From Sphingomonadales bacterium (GTDB lineage: Bacteria; Pseudomonadota; Alphaproteobacteria; Sphingomonadales; Sphingomonadaceae): a DNA stretch of 43,110 nt. Numbering within the stretch: the first letter of the stretch is position 1; every line of letters begins with the position of its first letter. This document shows, piece by piece, positions 1 to 8,771 of the stretch. Below the pieces are notes generated by a model. The model searched no databases, was not told the DNA's origin, and saw only the letters and a list, made by a program, of their open reading frames with translations. A program made the position numbers and the translations under genes. The DNA is taken from contig JANXVZ010000017.1 of assembly GCA_025351405.1 (NCBI GenBank), positions 1 to 43,110 of the forward strand, read 5' to 3'.

Positions 1-951
1 AGTGCCGCAACCCTCGCCAACGCCCGGCTGTCAGCGCAGGGGGAGCTTGCGACAGCCTACTTTGAGTTGCGCGCCCTCGACGCGCAGGGTGACCTCGTCG
101 CCGCCAGCATCGCCGCCTATGACAAGGCCTTCAAAATCACCACCAACCGCTACAACGCCGGCATCACGGCGCGGGTCGACGTCCTGCAGGCCGAAACGCA
201 GTTGCTCAATGCGCGTTCGAACGGAGCCGACCTGGCGCGGCAACGTGCATTGCTCGAACACGCAATTGCAGTGCTTGTCGGAGAGGCGCCGTCGCAGTTC
301 AGTCTCGCCAAGGCCGCCGGGACAAAGTGGAATTCTGCGACGCCGGCGTTGCCGGTCGGTGTGCCATCGACGCTGCTGCAACGCCGTCCCGATGTCGCTG
401 CCGCCGAGCGCAACGTTGCCGCCGCCAATGCCGCCATCGGTGTCCAGCAGGCCGCGTTCTTCCCCAGCCTGTCCCTGACCGGCTCGCTGGGGGTCGCCGC
501 AACGGGGGTCAGCGGGCTTTTCAATCCGGGCGCCGAGGCGTGGTCGCTGGGCGCATCGATCTTGCAGTCGATTTTCGATGGCGGGGCGCGCAAGGCCCGG
601 GTCGCGCAGGCTCGTGCGGCCTGGGAGCAGACGGTGGCACAGTACCGCCAGGCCGTATTGGTCGCCATCCAGCAGGTCGAGGACCAACTAGCTGCGGGGC
701 AGGCGCTGGAGCGGGAAGCGGCGCTGTTGACCCGTGCCGACGCGGCGGCATCGCGGTCGGAACAGATCGCGCTCAACCAATATCTGTCGGGGCAGATTGC
801 CTACACCGATGTCGTCGTCGCGCAGAACACCGCGTTGAATGCGCGGGTTGCGCTGTTGGCAGTCCAGCGTGACCGGCAGGTTGCGGCGGTAGCGCTGATG
901 CAGGCGCTGGGCGGCGATTATCGGGGCGTGGATACGCCGTCGCCTGGGTAA
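1..951 (+). CDS. RND efflux outer-membrane channel (NodT/OprM family), 5' truncated
   Basis: The frame is open from base 1, so the gene begins upstream of the window and only the C-terminal 316 residues are seen. The protein would be the TolC-like trimeric channel that lets an RND pump discharge drugs or metals across the outer membrane. The family signature is visible: an LSAQGELATAYFELRALDAQ helix near residues 10-29, a YNAGITARVDVLQAETQL segment, an LLQRRPDVAAAERNVAAANA repeat helix, and a second YLSGQIAYTDVVVAQ segment mirroring the first, as expected for the internally duplicated OEP fold. The membrane-fusion and pump genes presumably lie upstream. Substrate cannot be told from this part. 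It ends in TAA at 949-951. Confidence 0.9.
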   Translation, partial: SAATLANARLSAQGELATAYFELRALDAQGDLVAASIAAYDKAFKITTNRYNAGITARVDVLQAETQLLNARSNGADLARQRALLEHAIAVLVGEAPSQFSLAKAAGTKWNSATPALPVGVPSTLLQRRPDVAAAERNVAAANAAIGVQQAAFFPSLSLTGSLGVAATGVSGLFNPGAEAWSLGASILQSIFDGGARKARVAQARAAWEQTVAQYRQAVLVAIQQVEDQLAAGQALEREAALLTRADAAASRSEQIALNQYLSGQIAYTDVVVAQNTALNARVALLAVQRDRQVAAVALMQALGGDYRGVDTPSPG

Positions 952-1052
952 GCTGATCCCCCCGATTGTTTGTCCGCCCGCCGTGATTACCACGGCAGTG
1001 CAGATCCCGGGGCAGACAGCGCTGTTGAAACATGGTCTGTTGGCGTTCACGC

Positions 1053-2357
1053 ATGGATGTTGACCTGCCTTATCACGCGCTCGCCCCAGGCCTCGCAATT
1101 GCCCTGCTGGTCGGGCTTCTGATCGGGGTGGAGCGCGGTTGGCAATTGCGCCGCGAGGCGGCCGGAAGCCGTGTCGCGGGCATCCGGACGTTCGCGCTGA
1201 TCGGGATCAGCGGCGGCGGCATCGGGCTGCTGGCAAGCCACGGCCAGCCGCTGCTGGCCGCTGTGCTGGCCGCCGGGGTCGTCGCGCTGCTGGTGATTTA
1301 TTATGCGCGCGTGCCAGAGGCCAGCGGCAGCCTGAGCGTGACCAGTGGCATAGCGGCGTTGCTGACCTTGGCGCTGGGGGTAGCCGCCACCAGCGGCTTC
1401 GCCGTGCCGGCGCTGGTCATGGCGGCCGTGGCAACGGCACTTCTGTCGATGCGCCAGCCGCTGCATCGCTGGTTGCTCGGGTTGAGCGAGGCCGATGTCA
1501 AGGCGATGGTGCGCTTCGTCATCATCGCCGCGGCGATCCTGCCATTGCTGCCTGACCGGAACTTCGGCCCGTACGGCGCGTGGAATCCACAGCAATTATG
1601 GCTGGTCGTGGTGGTCGTCTGTGGCTTTTCCTTTGCCGGCTATTTTGCCAACCGGCGCTTCGGCGCAACGCGCGGCACACTGGTGACGGCGGCAATTGGC
1701 GGGCTTTATTCCTCGACGGCGGTTTCCGTGGCGCTGTCGCAGCGGCTGCGTGAACAGGGCCCGGGCAATCCGGCGGCGGAACCGCGCTTGCTGGCGGCCG
1801 GAATAGCCATTGCATCGGCCACCATGTTCGCCAGGGTGCTCGTGCTAACGGGGTTACTGGCGCCGTTCGCCCTGCCGCGGCTGGCGCTCGTCATCGGACC
1901 GGCGGGGATCGTCGCTATCGGCTTCGTACTGTGGCTGTTGCGCGGCTTGCCGGCCAGCGACCATGCCGCATCGCCGGCGGTGCAGACCACCAACCCGTTC
2001 GAACTGTTGCCGGCTTTCGGCTTTGCGCTGCTTGTCGCCGTCCTCGCGCTGCTGGTGCGTTGGGCGGAGGCGCGTTTCGGCGACGCGGGCATTGCGACGC
2101 TGCTGGCGATTACCGGGGCGATGGATGTCGATGCCGCGATCGTCACCATGCATGGCCTCGCGCCCGGGACGGTGCGCCCCGACCTGGCGGGCATGATCCT
2201 GGCGCTGCCGATCCTGCTCAACACCCTGCTCAAGGCCGGGATCGTGCTGGTCAACGCCGGCGCACGGCGTGGCTGGCTGGCGGCGCTGCCGTTGCTGGCG
2301 AGCGCCGTATTCATCATTGCGGCGCTGGTGTTGGCCTGGCTCATGGTGCCCGCATGA
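1053..2357 (+). CDS. MgtC/SapB-type membrane protein with DUF4010 domain
   Basis: This is a 434-residue, very hydrophobic protein with roughly a dozen predicted membrane segments. The N-terminus carries the MgtC/SapB signature, [13 protein letters not shown] followed by [11 protein letters not shown], and the second half matches the DUF4010 type ([17 protein letters not shown], then [16 protein letters not shown]). Proteins of this kind are annotated only as MgtC/SapB or DUF4010 membrane proteins; transport of a small ion is guessed but not shown. An in-frame ATG also occurs at 1032; I prefer 1053 because the family starts shortly before the first hydrophobic helix. It is 46 bp upstream of pyrB and may be co-transcribed with it, although no functional link is known. 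Confidence 0.85.
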   Translation: MDVDLPYHALAPGLAIALLVGLLIGVERGWQLRREAAGSRVAGIRTFALIGISGGGIGLLASHGQPLLAAVLAAGVVALLVIYYARVPEASGSLSVTSGIAALLTLALGVAATSGFAVPALVMAAVATALLSMRQPLHRWLLGLSEADVKAMVRFVIIAAAILPLLPDRNFGPYGAWNPQQLWLVVVVVCGFSFAGYFANRRFGATRGTLVTAAIGGLYSSTAVSVALSQRLREQGPGNPAAEPRLLAAGIAIASATMFARVLVLTGLLAPFALPRLALVIGPAGIVAIGFVLWLLRGLPASDHAASPAVQTTNPFELLPAFGFALLVAVLALLVRWAEARFGDAGIATLLAITGAMDVDAAIVTMHGLAPGTVRPDLAGMILALPILLNTLLKAGIVLVNAGARRGWLAALPLLASAVFIIAALVLAWLMVPA

Positions 2358-2403
2358 CGCGCGACTTGCAGTCTGGACCCAACTGCCGCTAAACCCGCTC
2401 CCG

Positions 2404-3390
2404 ATGCAGCCCATTCCGCACCCCGCCATCGCTGCCGGTGCCCATCCATTTCCCCATTCGCATCTGCTGGGAATCGCCGGCCTGCAGCCATGGGAAATGC
2501 TGTTTCTGCTCGATGAAGCCGAACAATGGGTCGATCTCAATCGCAGCGCCGCCAAACACGACAATCGCCTCGCCGGCCTTACCCAGATCAACGCCTTCTT
2601 CGAGAATTCGACGCGGACGCTGCTGAGTTTCGAAATTGCCGGCAAGCGGTTGGGCGCGGATGTGGTCAACCTCGGCGTCAGCGGTTCTTCGGTAAAAAAG
2701 GGTGAAACCCTGCTCGATACGGCGCTGACGCTCAACGCCATGCATCCCGACCTTATCGTCATCCGCCACGGATCGTCGGGGGCGGTGCAGTTGATCGCCG
2801 AAAAGCTCGATTGCCCGGTGTTGAACGCCGGCGACGGGCGCCATGAACACCCGACGCAGGCCTTGCTCGATGCGCTGACAATTCGACGTCGCAAGGGGCG
2901 GATCGCGGGGCTGACGGTGGCGATCTGTGGGGACATACTGCATTCACGGGTGGCGCGCTCCAACTTCCAGCTGCTCGGCGCGCTGGGCGCAAAGCTTCGC
3001 GTCGTCGCGCCGCCCACCTTGCTGCCGGCGGGCGTCGAGCAGCTTGGCGTCGAAGCCTTCACCGACATGGACGCGGGCCTGAAGGGCGCCGATGTAGTGA
3101 TGATGCTGCGCCTGCAAACCGAACGCATGGATGGTGCCTATGTGCCGTCGACCCGCGAATATTTCCGCTTTTACGGCCTTACCGAAGCCCGGCTGCGCCA
3201 CGCCGCCGATGATGTGCTGGTCATGCACCCCGGGCCGATGAACCGCGGTGTCGAAATCGATGGCCGTATCGCCGACGACATCGTCCGATCGGCGGTGACG
3301 GAACAGGTGGAGATGGGCGTCGCCGTGCGCATGGCCTGCCTCGATGTGCTGACGCGGACGCGGCGCGGTGTCGCCGGGTGGCCGAAATGA
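2404..3390 (+). CDS. pyrB: Aspartate carbamoyltransferase catalytic chain
   Basis: PyrB joins carbamoyl phosphate and aspartate to make N-carbamoyl-aspartate, the committed step of pyrimidine synthesis in the cytoplasm. The 328-residue product has the carbamoyl-phosphate loop STRT at residues 69-72, the SSVKKGET loop near 95-102, HPTQ at 149-152 and [10 protein letters not shown] near the C-terminus. The start ATG at 2404 gives an N-terminus slightly longer than in the E. coli enzyme, as in dodecameric ATCases whose catalytic chain binds a DHOase-like partner. Its stop overlaps the next start (ATGA at 3387-3390), so the two products are translationally coupled. No pyrI regulatory chain is next to it. 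Confidence 0.97.
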   Translation: MQPIPHPAIAAGAHPFPHSHLLGIAGLQPWEMLFLLDEAEQWVDLNRSAAKHDNRLAGLTQINAFFENSTRTLLSFEIAGKRLGADVVNLGVSGSSVKKGETLLDTALTLNAMHPDLIVIRHGSSGAVQLIAEKLDCPVLNAGDGRHEHPTQALLDALTIRRRKGRIAGLTVAICGDILHSRVARSNFQLLGALGAKLRVVAPPTLLPAGVEQLGVEAFTDMDAGLKGADVVMMLRLQTERMDGAYVPSTREYFRFYGLTEARLRHAADDVLVMHPGPMNRGVEIDGRIADDIVRSAVTEQVEMGVAVRMACLDVLTRTRRGVAGWPK

Positions 3391-4616
3391 CCGCTCTCGC
3401 GTTCACCGGTGCCCGTGTCGTCGATCCGGCCACAGGCTTTGATGGCCGTGCGACAGTGCTGGTGCGCGACCGCGTGATCGCGGGTATCGGCGATGCGGCG
3501 CCGCCGTCCGACGCCGAAATCATCGACGCCAGCGGCCTTGTCCTTGCGCCCGGCCTTATCGACGCCGGGGTGTTTCGTGCCGACCCGCTGGCCTGCCATG
3601 CCGGCGGCATCACCCGCGTCGTGCTGATGCCCGACCAACGGCCGCCGCTCGACGATCCGGCGCTCGTCGCCTTCGCGCGGGAGGTCGGCAAGCCCGATGT
3701 CTGGGTGCACCCGCTGGTGGCGGCAACGCGCGACCTTGCCGGGCAGGAACTTGCCGAAATCGGGCTGGGCAAAGCGGCCGGAGCCGTCGGCATCGCCACG
3801 GGCCGCGAGGGCATCGCCAATAGCGCCGTGATGCACCGGCTCCTCGCCTATTCGCGGGCCTTCGACATGGTCGTCGTTACCCACGCCGAAGACGCCGCGC
3901 TCGTTGCCGGTGCCGTTGCCACCGAGGGCGACTATGCAACCCGCTTCGGCCTGGCCGCCGCGCCCGCCTTTGCCGAAAGCCTTGCCATCGCTCGGGATAT
4001 CCGTCTCGCTGAAGCAACCGGCGCGCGTCTGCACATCCGTCAGGTGACGACGGCGGAGGGCATTGCCCTCGTCCGTGCGGCGCAGGAGCGGGGTGTTCAC
4101 GTCACCGCCGGCGTGACGCCTGCGCATTGGCTGCTTAACGAAACCGCGGTCGCGGGCTTTCGCAGCTTTGCCCGGCTGTCACCGCCGCTACGCTGCGAGG
4201 ACGACCGCCGCGCCGTCGAGGCGGGGCTTGCCGATGGCACCATTTCGATCGTCACTTCGGGCCATGACCCGCGCACGCAGGAGGACAAAAGGCTGCCGTT
4301 TGCCGACGCCATGCCTGGCATGGCGGGGGCGGAAACCCTGTTGGCACTGGCGCTTTCCCTGGTGCGGTCCGGTGCGATGGACCTGCCCGCCGCCTTGAAG
4401 ACAATGACCGCCGCGCCGGCCACTCTGTTCGGCCTTGAAGGGGGGCGGCTCACCGCAGGGGCTGCTGCGGATCTCGTGCTGTTCGACGAAGGTTCACCCT
4501 GGCGGATCGATGGTGACCGTTTCACCGGTGCCGGCAATACGCCGTTCGACAACCTGCCGGTGCAAGGCCGGGTGCGGATGACCGTCAAGGGAGGGGAATT
4601 GGTTTGGCGCGGTTGA
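3387..4616 (+). CDS. Dihydroorotase-like protein, probably catalytically inactive (PyrC')
   Basis: This 409-residue amidohydrolase aligns over its whole length with type I dihydroorotases (LVLAPGLID near 51-59, THAED near 165-169, LHIRQ near 215-219, GNTPF near the end). Key active-site residues are altered. The metal-binding HxH after the GLID motif is GVF (61-63), the lysine/aspartate metal bridge region reads GIATG, and the catalytic Asp of the usual TDHAPHT is Gly in TSGHDPRT (290-297). In the family, such pseudo-DHOases (for example PyrC' of Pseudomonas) hold ATCase in an active dodecamer instead of catalysing the ring closure. The ATGA overlap with pyrB supports that role. A working dihydroorotase should then be encoded elsewhere. 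The start is the overlapping ATG; an in-frame GTG lies 9 bp upstream. Confidence 0.9.
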   Translation: MTALAFTGARVVDPATGFDGRATVLVRDRVIAGIGDAAPPSDAEIIDASGLVLAPGLIDAGVFRADPLACHAGGITRVVLMPDQRPPLDDPALVAFAREVGKPDVWVHPLVAATRDLAGQELAEIGLGKAAGAVGIATGREGIANSAVMHRLLAYSRAFDMVVVTHAEDAALVAGAVATEGDYATRFGLAAAPAFAESLAIARDIRLAEATGARLHIRQVTTAEGIALVRAAQERGVHVTAGVTPAHWLLNETAVAGFRSFARLSPPLRCEDDRRAVEAGLADGTISIVTSGHDPRTQEDKRLPFADAMPGMAGAETLLALALSLVRSGAMDLPAALKTMTAAPATLFGLEGGRLTAGAAADLVLFDEGSPWRIDGDRFTGAGNTPFDNLPVQGRVRMTVKGGELVWRG

Positions 4617-6127
4617 TATCGGGACTGGGGTCGGGCCTGGTGCTTGCGATCCTGCTGGTCGGGCAAAGCACGCCCGGGCTTGCTGCGCGCCCTGCTTCTC
4701 CTGCGGTCGCGCCGGCGGCGGCTGCGCCTGCCACCCCCAGCATCCGCAATGGCGTCGAACTGTGGAAAAACGGGGACTGGGCAGGGGCCGTCGCCATGTG
4801 GCAACCATTTGCCAACGCGGGCGATGCCGATGCACTGTTCAATATCGGTCAAGCCTATAAACTCGGCCGCGGCGTGGCGCGTGATCCGGTGACAGCCCGC
4901 GATTATTATCGCAAGGCATCGCTGAAAGGACATCTGCCGGCACAGGCCAATCTGGGCATCTCGTTGTTCCAGGCCGGTGAGAAGGCCGAAGCGATCCGCT
5001 GGTTGAAAACCGCCGCCGACAAGGGCGAGCCACGTGCCCAATATGTGCTGGGGGTGGCGAGCTGGAACGGCGACGGCACTCCGCGCAACATGACCCTTGC
5101 CTATGCCTATCTGGCGCGCGCCTCGGCGCAGGGCCTTGATGACGCCACCAAGGCGCTGGCCGGCCTGACGCCGCGATTGTCGGCGCCCGAACGTGCCAAT
5201 GGCTGGGCCGTGGCGACCAGCCTGGCGGCGGGGCAGGGTGTGCCCGCGATCTATGCCAATGCGGTTCCCGCCCGCGCCGGAACCGGTGGCGCTTCCGGTG
5301 CAGAGGCGGTGCAGAAGCCGTTGCCGACGCTGCTTGCCGAGACGGCACCGCCGCCGTCGGTGTTGCGCACCGACGGCCATCCGCCCGAGGTGACGACGAT
5401 CACGACGCAGCGAGCGTCGGATGCGCCAAAGCCGACGCCGGCAGTGCCTGCTGCAACGCCGCCGGCAAAGACGCTGACCGCCGCCAGCCTCGCGGATGCG
5501 AAACTGCCACCGCGAGCCGCACCGGTTGCGGTGCCTGCTGCTTTGCTGGCGCAGGCCGCAGCGCCGAAGCCGACGGTCGTTCCCGTGCCACGTGCCGCCC
5601 CCCCGGTGACGACGGTGGCGATTGCCGCGTCGCGGCCGCCCGCCGATACCCCGCCTCCTGCCCCGATTCACCCCGCACCGTCGCCGTCACCGTCACCGTC
5701 ACCTGCGATGGCCTTGGCGCCGGCAAAACCGGTCGTCGATGCCATTGCGAAGCCCCTGGTCCCCGCGACCAAGGCCGCTGCCGCAAAGCCCGTGGAGATC
5801 GCTGCATCCGACACCGGTGCCAAGTCCGTCACGCGCTATCCCCCGCCTGAGCCGAAGGCAAAAGCCACCAAACCGCAACCCGTGGCATGGCGGGTCCAGC
5901 TCGGCGCGTTCGCCAAGCGCGCCCAGGCCGAGGCCGCCTGGGGCCAGTTCGATGGCAAGCTCGACAAGGCCCAGAAGAAGGCGCTTCTCCCGGCCAGGCC
6001 GATCTACGAAGCGTCGGGGGCAGTGACCAAGCTGCAATTGGGCCCCTACGCCAACAAGGCCGCCGCCAAGGATGCCTGTGCTCGCATTGCCTTTTCCGGC
6101 CGCGCCTGTTTCGTCACCGAAGGCTGA
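4604..6127 (+). CDS. Exported Sel1-repeat and SPOR-domain protein
   Basis: The 507-residue product begins with a signal peptide ([12 protein letters not shown] followed by a hydrophobic stretch ending in GLAA). It then has three to four Sel1-like repeats at about 48-185 (for example ADALFNIGQAYKLGRGV and AQYVLGVASWNGDG). A long Ala/Pro-rich linker follows from about 240 to 425, and a C-terminal SPOR domain from about 428 to 507 (WRVQLGAFAKRAQAEAAWGQF, then LQLGPYANKAAAKDAC). SPOR domains bind glycan strands stripped of stem peptides at the division septum, so a periplasmic cell-division or cell-wall role is likely. The start is a TTG inside the end of the dihydroorotase-like gene, preceded by a purine-rich AGGGAGGGGA site at the right distance, which implies translational coupling. 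Confidence 0.85.
   Translation: MARLISGLGSGLVLAILLVGQSTPGLAARPASPAVAPAAAAPATPSIRNGVELWKNGDWAGAVAMWQPFANAGDADALFNIGQAYKLGRGVARDPVTARDYYRKASLKGHLPAQANLGISLFQAGEKAEAIRWLKTAADKGEPRAQYVLGVASWNGDGTPRNMTLAYAYLARASAQGLDDATKALAGLTPRLSAPERANGWAVATSLAAGQGVPAIYANAVPARAGTGGASGAEAVQKPLPTLLAETAPPPSVLRTDGHPPEVTTITTQRASDAPKPTPAVPAATPPAKTLTAASLADAKLPPRAAPVAVPAALLAQAAAPKPTVVPVPRAAPPVTTVAIAASRPPADTPPPAPIHPAPSPSPSPSPAMALAPAKPVVDAIAKPLVPATKAAAAKPVEIAASDTGAKSVTRYPPPEPKAKATKPQPVAWRVQLGAFAKRAQAEAAWGQFDGKLDKAQKKALLPARPIYEASGAVTKLQLGPYANKAAAKDACARIAFSGRACFVTEG
5678..5703 (+). repeat. Tandem 6-bp repeat (ccgtca)n in the linker of the SPOR protein
   Basis: About four copies of ccgtc(a/g) run in tandem and encode a Pro-Ser stretch in the disordered linker. 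Because the unit is 6 bp, slippage would change linker length without shifting the frame. Confidence 0.7.
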
Positions 6128-6213
6128 CGGCCGGGACATGAAAAACCGCTTGTCGGCAAAGGCATAGCCGCCTAGCCTCGGTAGCGGAAAATCATGCGTC
6201 GGGGGCGATCGCT

Positions 6214-6948
6214 TTGAAGAAAATGCTGTTGACGGCAGGTTGCGGCCTGCTGCTCATGTCGTGCACGACAACGAAACAGTTTACCGACATCGGCTTCAAG
6301 GCGCCCGTCGGGACTTTTTCGGTCGTCGTCATGCAGCCCGATGTCGAGATCGGCAGCTTGACTGCAGGCGGGATGTTCGAAGTCCGCGACGACTGGACAA
6401 GAAACGCCCGCGAACAGATCATAGTGGCGCTGAAGCAACGCGAGGCGGCGCGCGGCGGCAGCGTGACGCTGTTCGATCCCGCCACGGCAGATGCAACGCA
6501 CCGCGACGCGCTGCTCGATCTCGAACGCTTGCACCGCGTCGCAGGGGCGGAGGTGCTCAAGCACAAATATCTCGGCCATTCGTTGCCGACCAAGAAGGAT
6601 CGTTTCGACTGGACGCTCGGGCCGGATGCCGCGGCGCTGGCACAGGCGACCGGGGCCGACTACGCGCTGTTCCTGTACACCCGCGACAGCTTTTCCAGCG
6701 GTGGCCGCCAGGCCTTGCAGGCGCTCGGTTATGCCGGGTGCCTCGTGCTCGTCTGCATTGCCATTCCCGGCGGCGAGCAGACCGCCTTTGCTTCGCTGGT
6801 CGAACTGAGGACCGGCAACATCGTCTGGTTCAACCTGACCGATTCGAATGTCGGCGACGTCCGCACGCCGGCGGGTGCCGGCAAGATGGTCGGTCACTTG
6901 CTCGATACGTTCCCTGTCGGTGCAAAGTCGATCACCGCCGGGCGCTGA
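6214..6948 (+). CDS. Predicted lipoprotein of unknown function
   Basis: The product of 244 residues has a short lipoprotein signal peptide (MKKMLLTAGCGLLLMSC) with a plausible lipobox LMSC, so it should be lipid-anchored in the envelope. After that I see no family motif that gives a reaction. One hydrophobic stretch near residues 175-187 (CLVLVCIAIPGG) is followed by a region rich in beta-type segments (TGNIVWFNLTDSNVGDVR), which resembles bacterial lipoproteins annotated only as hypothetical. The start is the TTG at 6214; the ATG at 6223 would also leave the signal intact. The stop is 2 bp from the start of the M48 protease gene, so the two are almost certainly in one operon. Confidence 0.75.
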   Translation: MKKMLLTAGCGLLLMSCTTTKQFTDIGFKAPVGTFSVVVMQPDVEIGSLTAGGMFEVRDDWTRNAREQIIVALKQREAARGGSVTLFDPATADATHRDALLDLERLHRVAGAEVLKHKYLGHSLPTKKDRFDWTLGPDAAALAQATGADYALFLYTRDSFSSGGRQALQALGYAGCLVLVCIAIPGGEQTAFASLVELRTGNIVWFNLTDSNVGDVRTPAGAGKMVGHLLDTFPVGAKSITAGR

Positions 6949-6950
6949 GC

Positions 6951-8174
6951 ATGACACTGTCCCGCCGGGCCGTCCTCGCCGGACTGGGCTGCAGCTGCAT
7001 CGCGTGCGGGGCCGGCGCGCGCGGAGTCCAGCCGATCCACACCGATCCAACGGCGCTTGCGCCCTTGCTGGCGCCGGGGTTCCGCCCCAGCGACGGCGAT
7101 GAACGCGGCTTGTGGCAGCAACTGGATCGTGCGGAGGGTGATATCGCCGATTCGCCGATCCGCGTCCGCGATCCGGCGCTGGAACGGTATGTCGGCAACC
7201 TTGTTGGCGACATGGTTGGCGACAACCGCCGCGACTTGCGCTGCTACATCGTCCGCATTCCGCTGATGAATGCCAGCATGGCACCTAATGGCATGATGAC
7301 CCTTTATTCGGGGGCGCTGCTCCGGATGCGCGACGAGGCGGAGCTGGCGGCGGTGCTCGGGCACGAAAGCGGGCACTATCTGCGCCGCCACTCGATCGCC
7401 AGCTGGCGCCAGCGCCGCGATGCGACGAGCATGATGGCGTTCATCTCGGTCGGGCTGGCCATCGCCGGCGGCGCGATCGGCGGCGGCACAAGCGGCAGCG
7501 TCGCTTCGCTCAACAATTCGCTCGCATTGTCGACCTTTCGCTATCAGCGCGACCAGGAGGCGGAGGCCGATGCCTATGGGCTGAAGCTCGCCGAAGCCGC
7601 GGGCTACCAGCCGCACGCCGCCTCCCGTTTCTGGCGCAGCATGATCGCCGAGCGCGATGCATCGGCCAGACTGCGCGGCAAAAGGCGCGAACAGCCATCG
7701 CTGCTGTTTTCCTCGCACCCCTCCGACGAAGCGCGGATGACCGCGATGCAGGATGCGGCGGACCGGATTGCGCGGCCGGGACGCGGCTATCGTGACGGTG
7801 CCACCGCCTATGCCGATGCGCTGGCACCGCACCGGATGGCGTTCCTCGATGACGAGATCAAGCGCAACGACCCCGGCACCAGCCTGCACATCATCAACAG
7901 TCTTGCCACGCCGACATGGACCGGCGCGCTGCGCTACCGTGAAGGCGAAGTCTATCGATTGCGCGGCGACCCTGGCGACGAACCACTGGCGCTGGCCGCG
8001 TACACCCAGGCCGTGACGCTGTCCGATGCCCCGCCCGAGGCCAACCGCGCCTGCGGTTATGCCCTGCTCAAGGCCGGCAGCGGGGCGGAGGGCAAGGCGC
8101 AACTGCAGGCCTATCTTGCCCGCAGGCCGGACGCCGACGATCGCGGCATGATCGCATTCACGTTGAACCAGTAA
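6951..8174 (+). CDS. M48 family zinc metalloprotease, exported
   Basis: The 407-residue product carries the zinc-binding HExxH motif as HESGH (138-142, in VLGHESGHYLRRH) and the downstream glutamate motif DQEAEADAYG (201-210) that supplies the third ligand. The N-terminus (TLSRRAVLAGLGCSCIACG) contains twin arginines and a cysteine-rich hydrophobic core, so export by Tat or as a lipoprotein is possible. The C-terminal 80-100 residues resemble TPR helices (EVYRLRGDPGDEPLALAAYTQ). M48 proteins of this layout (BepA/YfgC-like, Oma1-like) act in periplasmic quality control of outer-membrane proteins. It sits between two lipoprotein genes, 2 bp after the first and 8 bp before the second, so the three probably work together. 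Confidence 0.88.
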   Translation: MTLSRRAVLAGLGCSCIACGAGARGVQPIHTDPTALAPLLAPGFRPSDGDERGLWQQLDRAEGDIADSPIRVRDPALERYVGNLVGDMVGDNRRDLRCYIVRIPLMNASMAPNGMMTLYSGALLRMRDEAELAAVLGHESGHYLRRHSIASWRQRRDATSMMAFISVGLAIAGGAIGGGTSGSVASLNNSLALSTFRYQRDQEAEADAYGLKLAEAAGYQPHAASRFWRSMIAERDASARLRGKRREQPSLLFSSHPSDEARMTAMQDAADRIARPGRGYRDGATAYADALAPHRMAFLDDEIKRNDPGTSLHIINSLATPTWTGALRYREGEVYRLRGDPGDEPLALAAYTQAVTLSDAPPEANRACGYALLKAGSGAEGKAQLQAYLARRPDADDRGMIAFTLNQ

Positions 8175-8182
8175 GGATTGCA

Positions 8183-8770
8183 ATGCGCCTGATGTTTCGC
8201 CTGCTGCCGCTGCTGCTTGTCGTCGGCTGCACGCCGCAATACAGCATCGTTTACCCCAATATCGCCGCCGCCCCGGTCGGCGGCCTGCAAGTCAGCCCCG
8301 ACACGGCATGGAACCGGGCGCCGAAGGGCGCTGCCGATACGGCAATCGCGCAGGTCTGGACGTTGAACGGCGAGGGCCTTGATCGCGTGGTGCTGATCGG
8401 CGGAACCCGTGATGGCGAATCGATCGTGCGGCAGAAGGCCAGGGCCGGCGCGCAAGTCCCGGTGTTCCGTACCAACATGGCGGCGCAGGACGTGGTTTCG
8501 ATCATCGAAAGTTATTATCGCATCGGTGCCGGCGCGCAGGATTTTCGCCCCCACGGGCTGGCGCCACAGGTCTTTGCCGGCCGCCCCGGCTTTGGCTTCG
8601 AGTATGACTATACACTCGCCGACAGCGTCCGCCGCAAGGGGCGGGCCGCAGGGGCAATCGCCGGCGGACGGCTGTATCTCATCCTGTTCGACGCCGCGGC
8701 GACGCACTATTTCGCGGCAGCATCGCCCGGGGTGGCGCGGCTGGTGGCGACGGCAAGGCTGTCGGGATAG
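8183..8770 (+). CDS. Predicted small lipoprotein of unknown function
   Basis: This is a 195-residue protein with a clear lipoprotein signal (MRLMFRLLPLLLVVGC; lipobox LVVGC). The mature part has short beta-like segments and no motif that I recognise. It includes DTAWNRAP near residue 40 and a hydrophobic C-terminal third (GRLYLILFDAAATHYF). The gene starts 8 bp after the M48 protease gene and ends 1 bp before the end of the oppositely oriented oxidoreductase gene, so it closes the three-gene unit. A role as partner or substrate adaptor of the protease is an inference from position only. Confidence 0.75.
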   Translation: MRLMFRLLPLLLVVGCTPQYSIVYPNIAAAPVGGLQVSPDTAWNRAPKGAADTAIAQVWTLNGEGLDRVVLIGGTRDGESIVRQKARAGAQVPVFRTNMAAQDVVSIIESYYRIGAGAQDFRPHGLAPQVFAGRPGFGFEYDYTLADSVRRKGRAAGAIAGGRLYLILFDAAATHYFAAASPGVARLVATARLSG

Positions 8771-8771
8771 C

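Noticed and set aside
974-1008. Hairpin GCCGTG-ATTAC-CACGGC after the efflux gene as terminator
   Set aside because: The stem has only 6 bp and no T-run; too weak to call.
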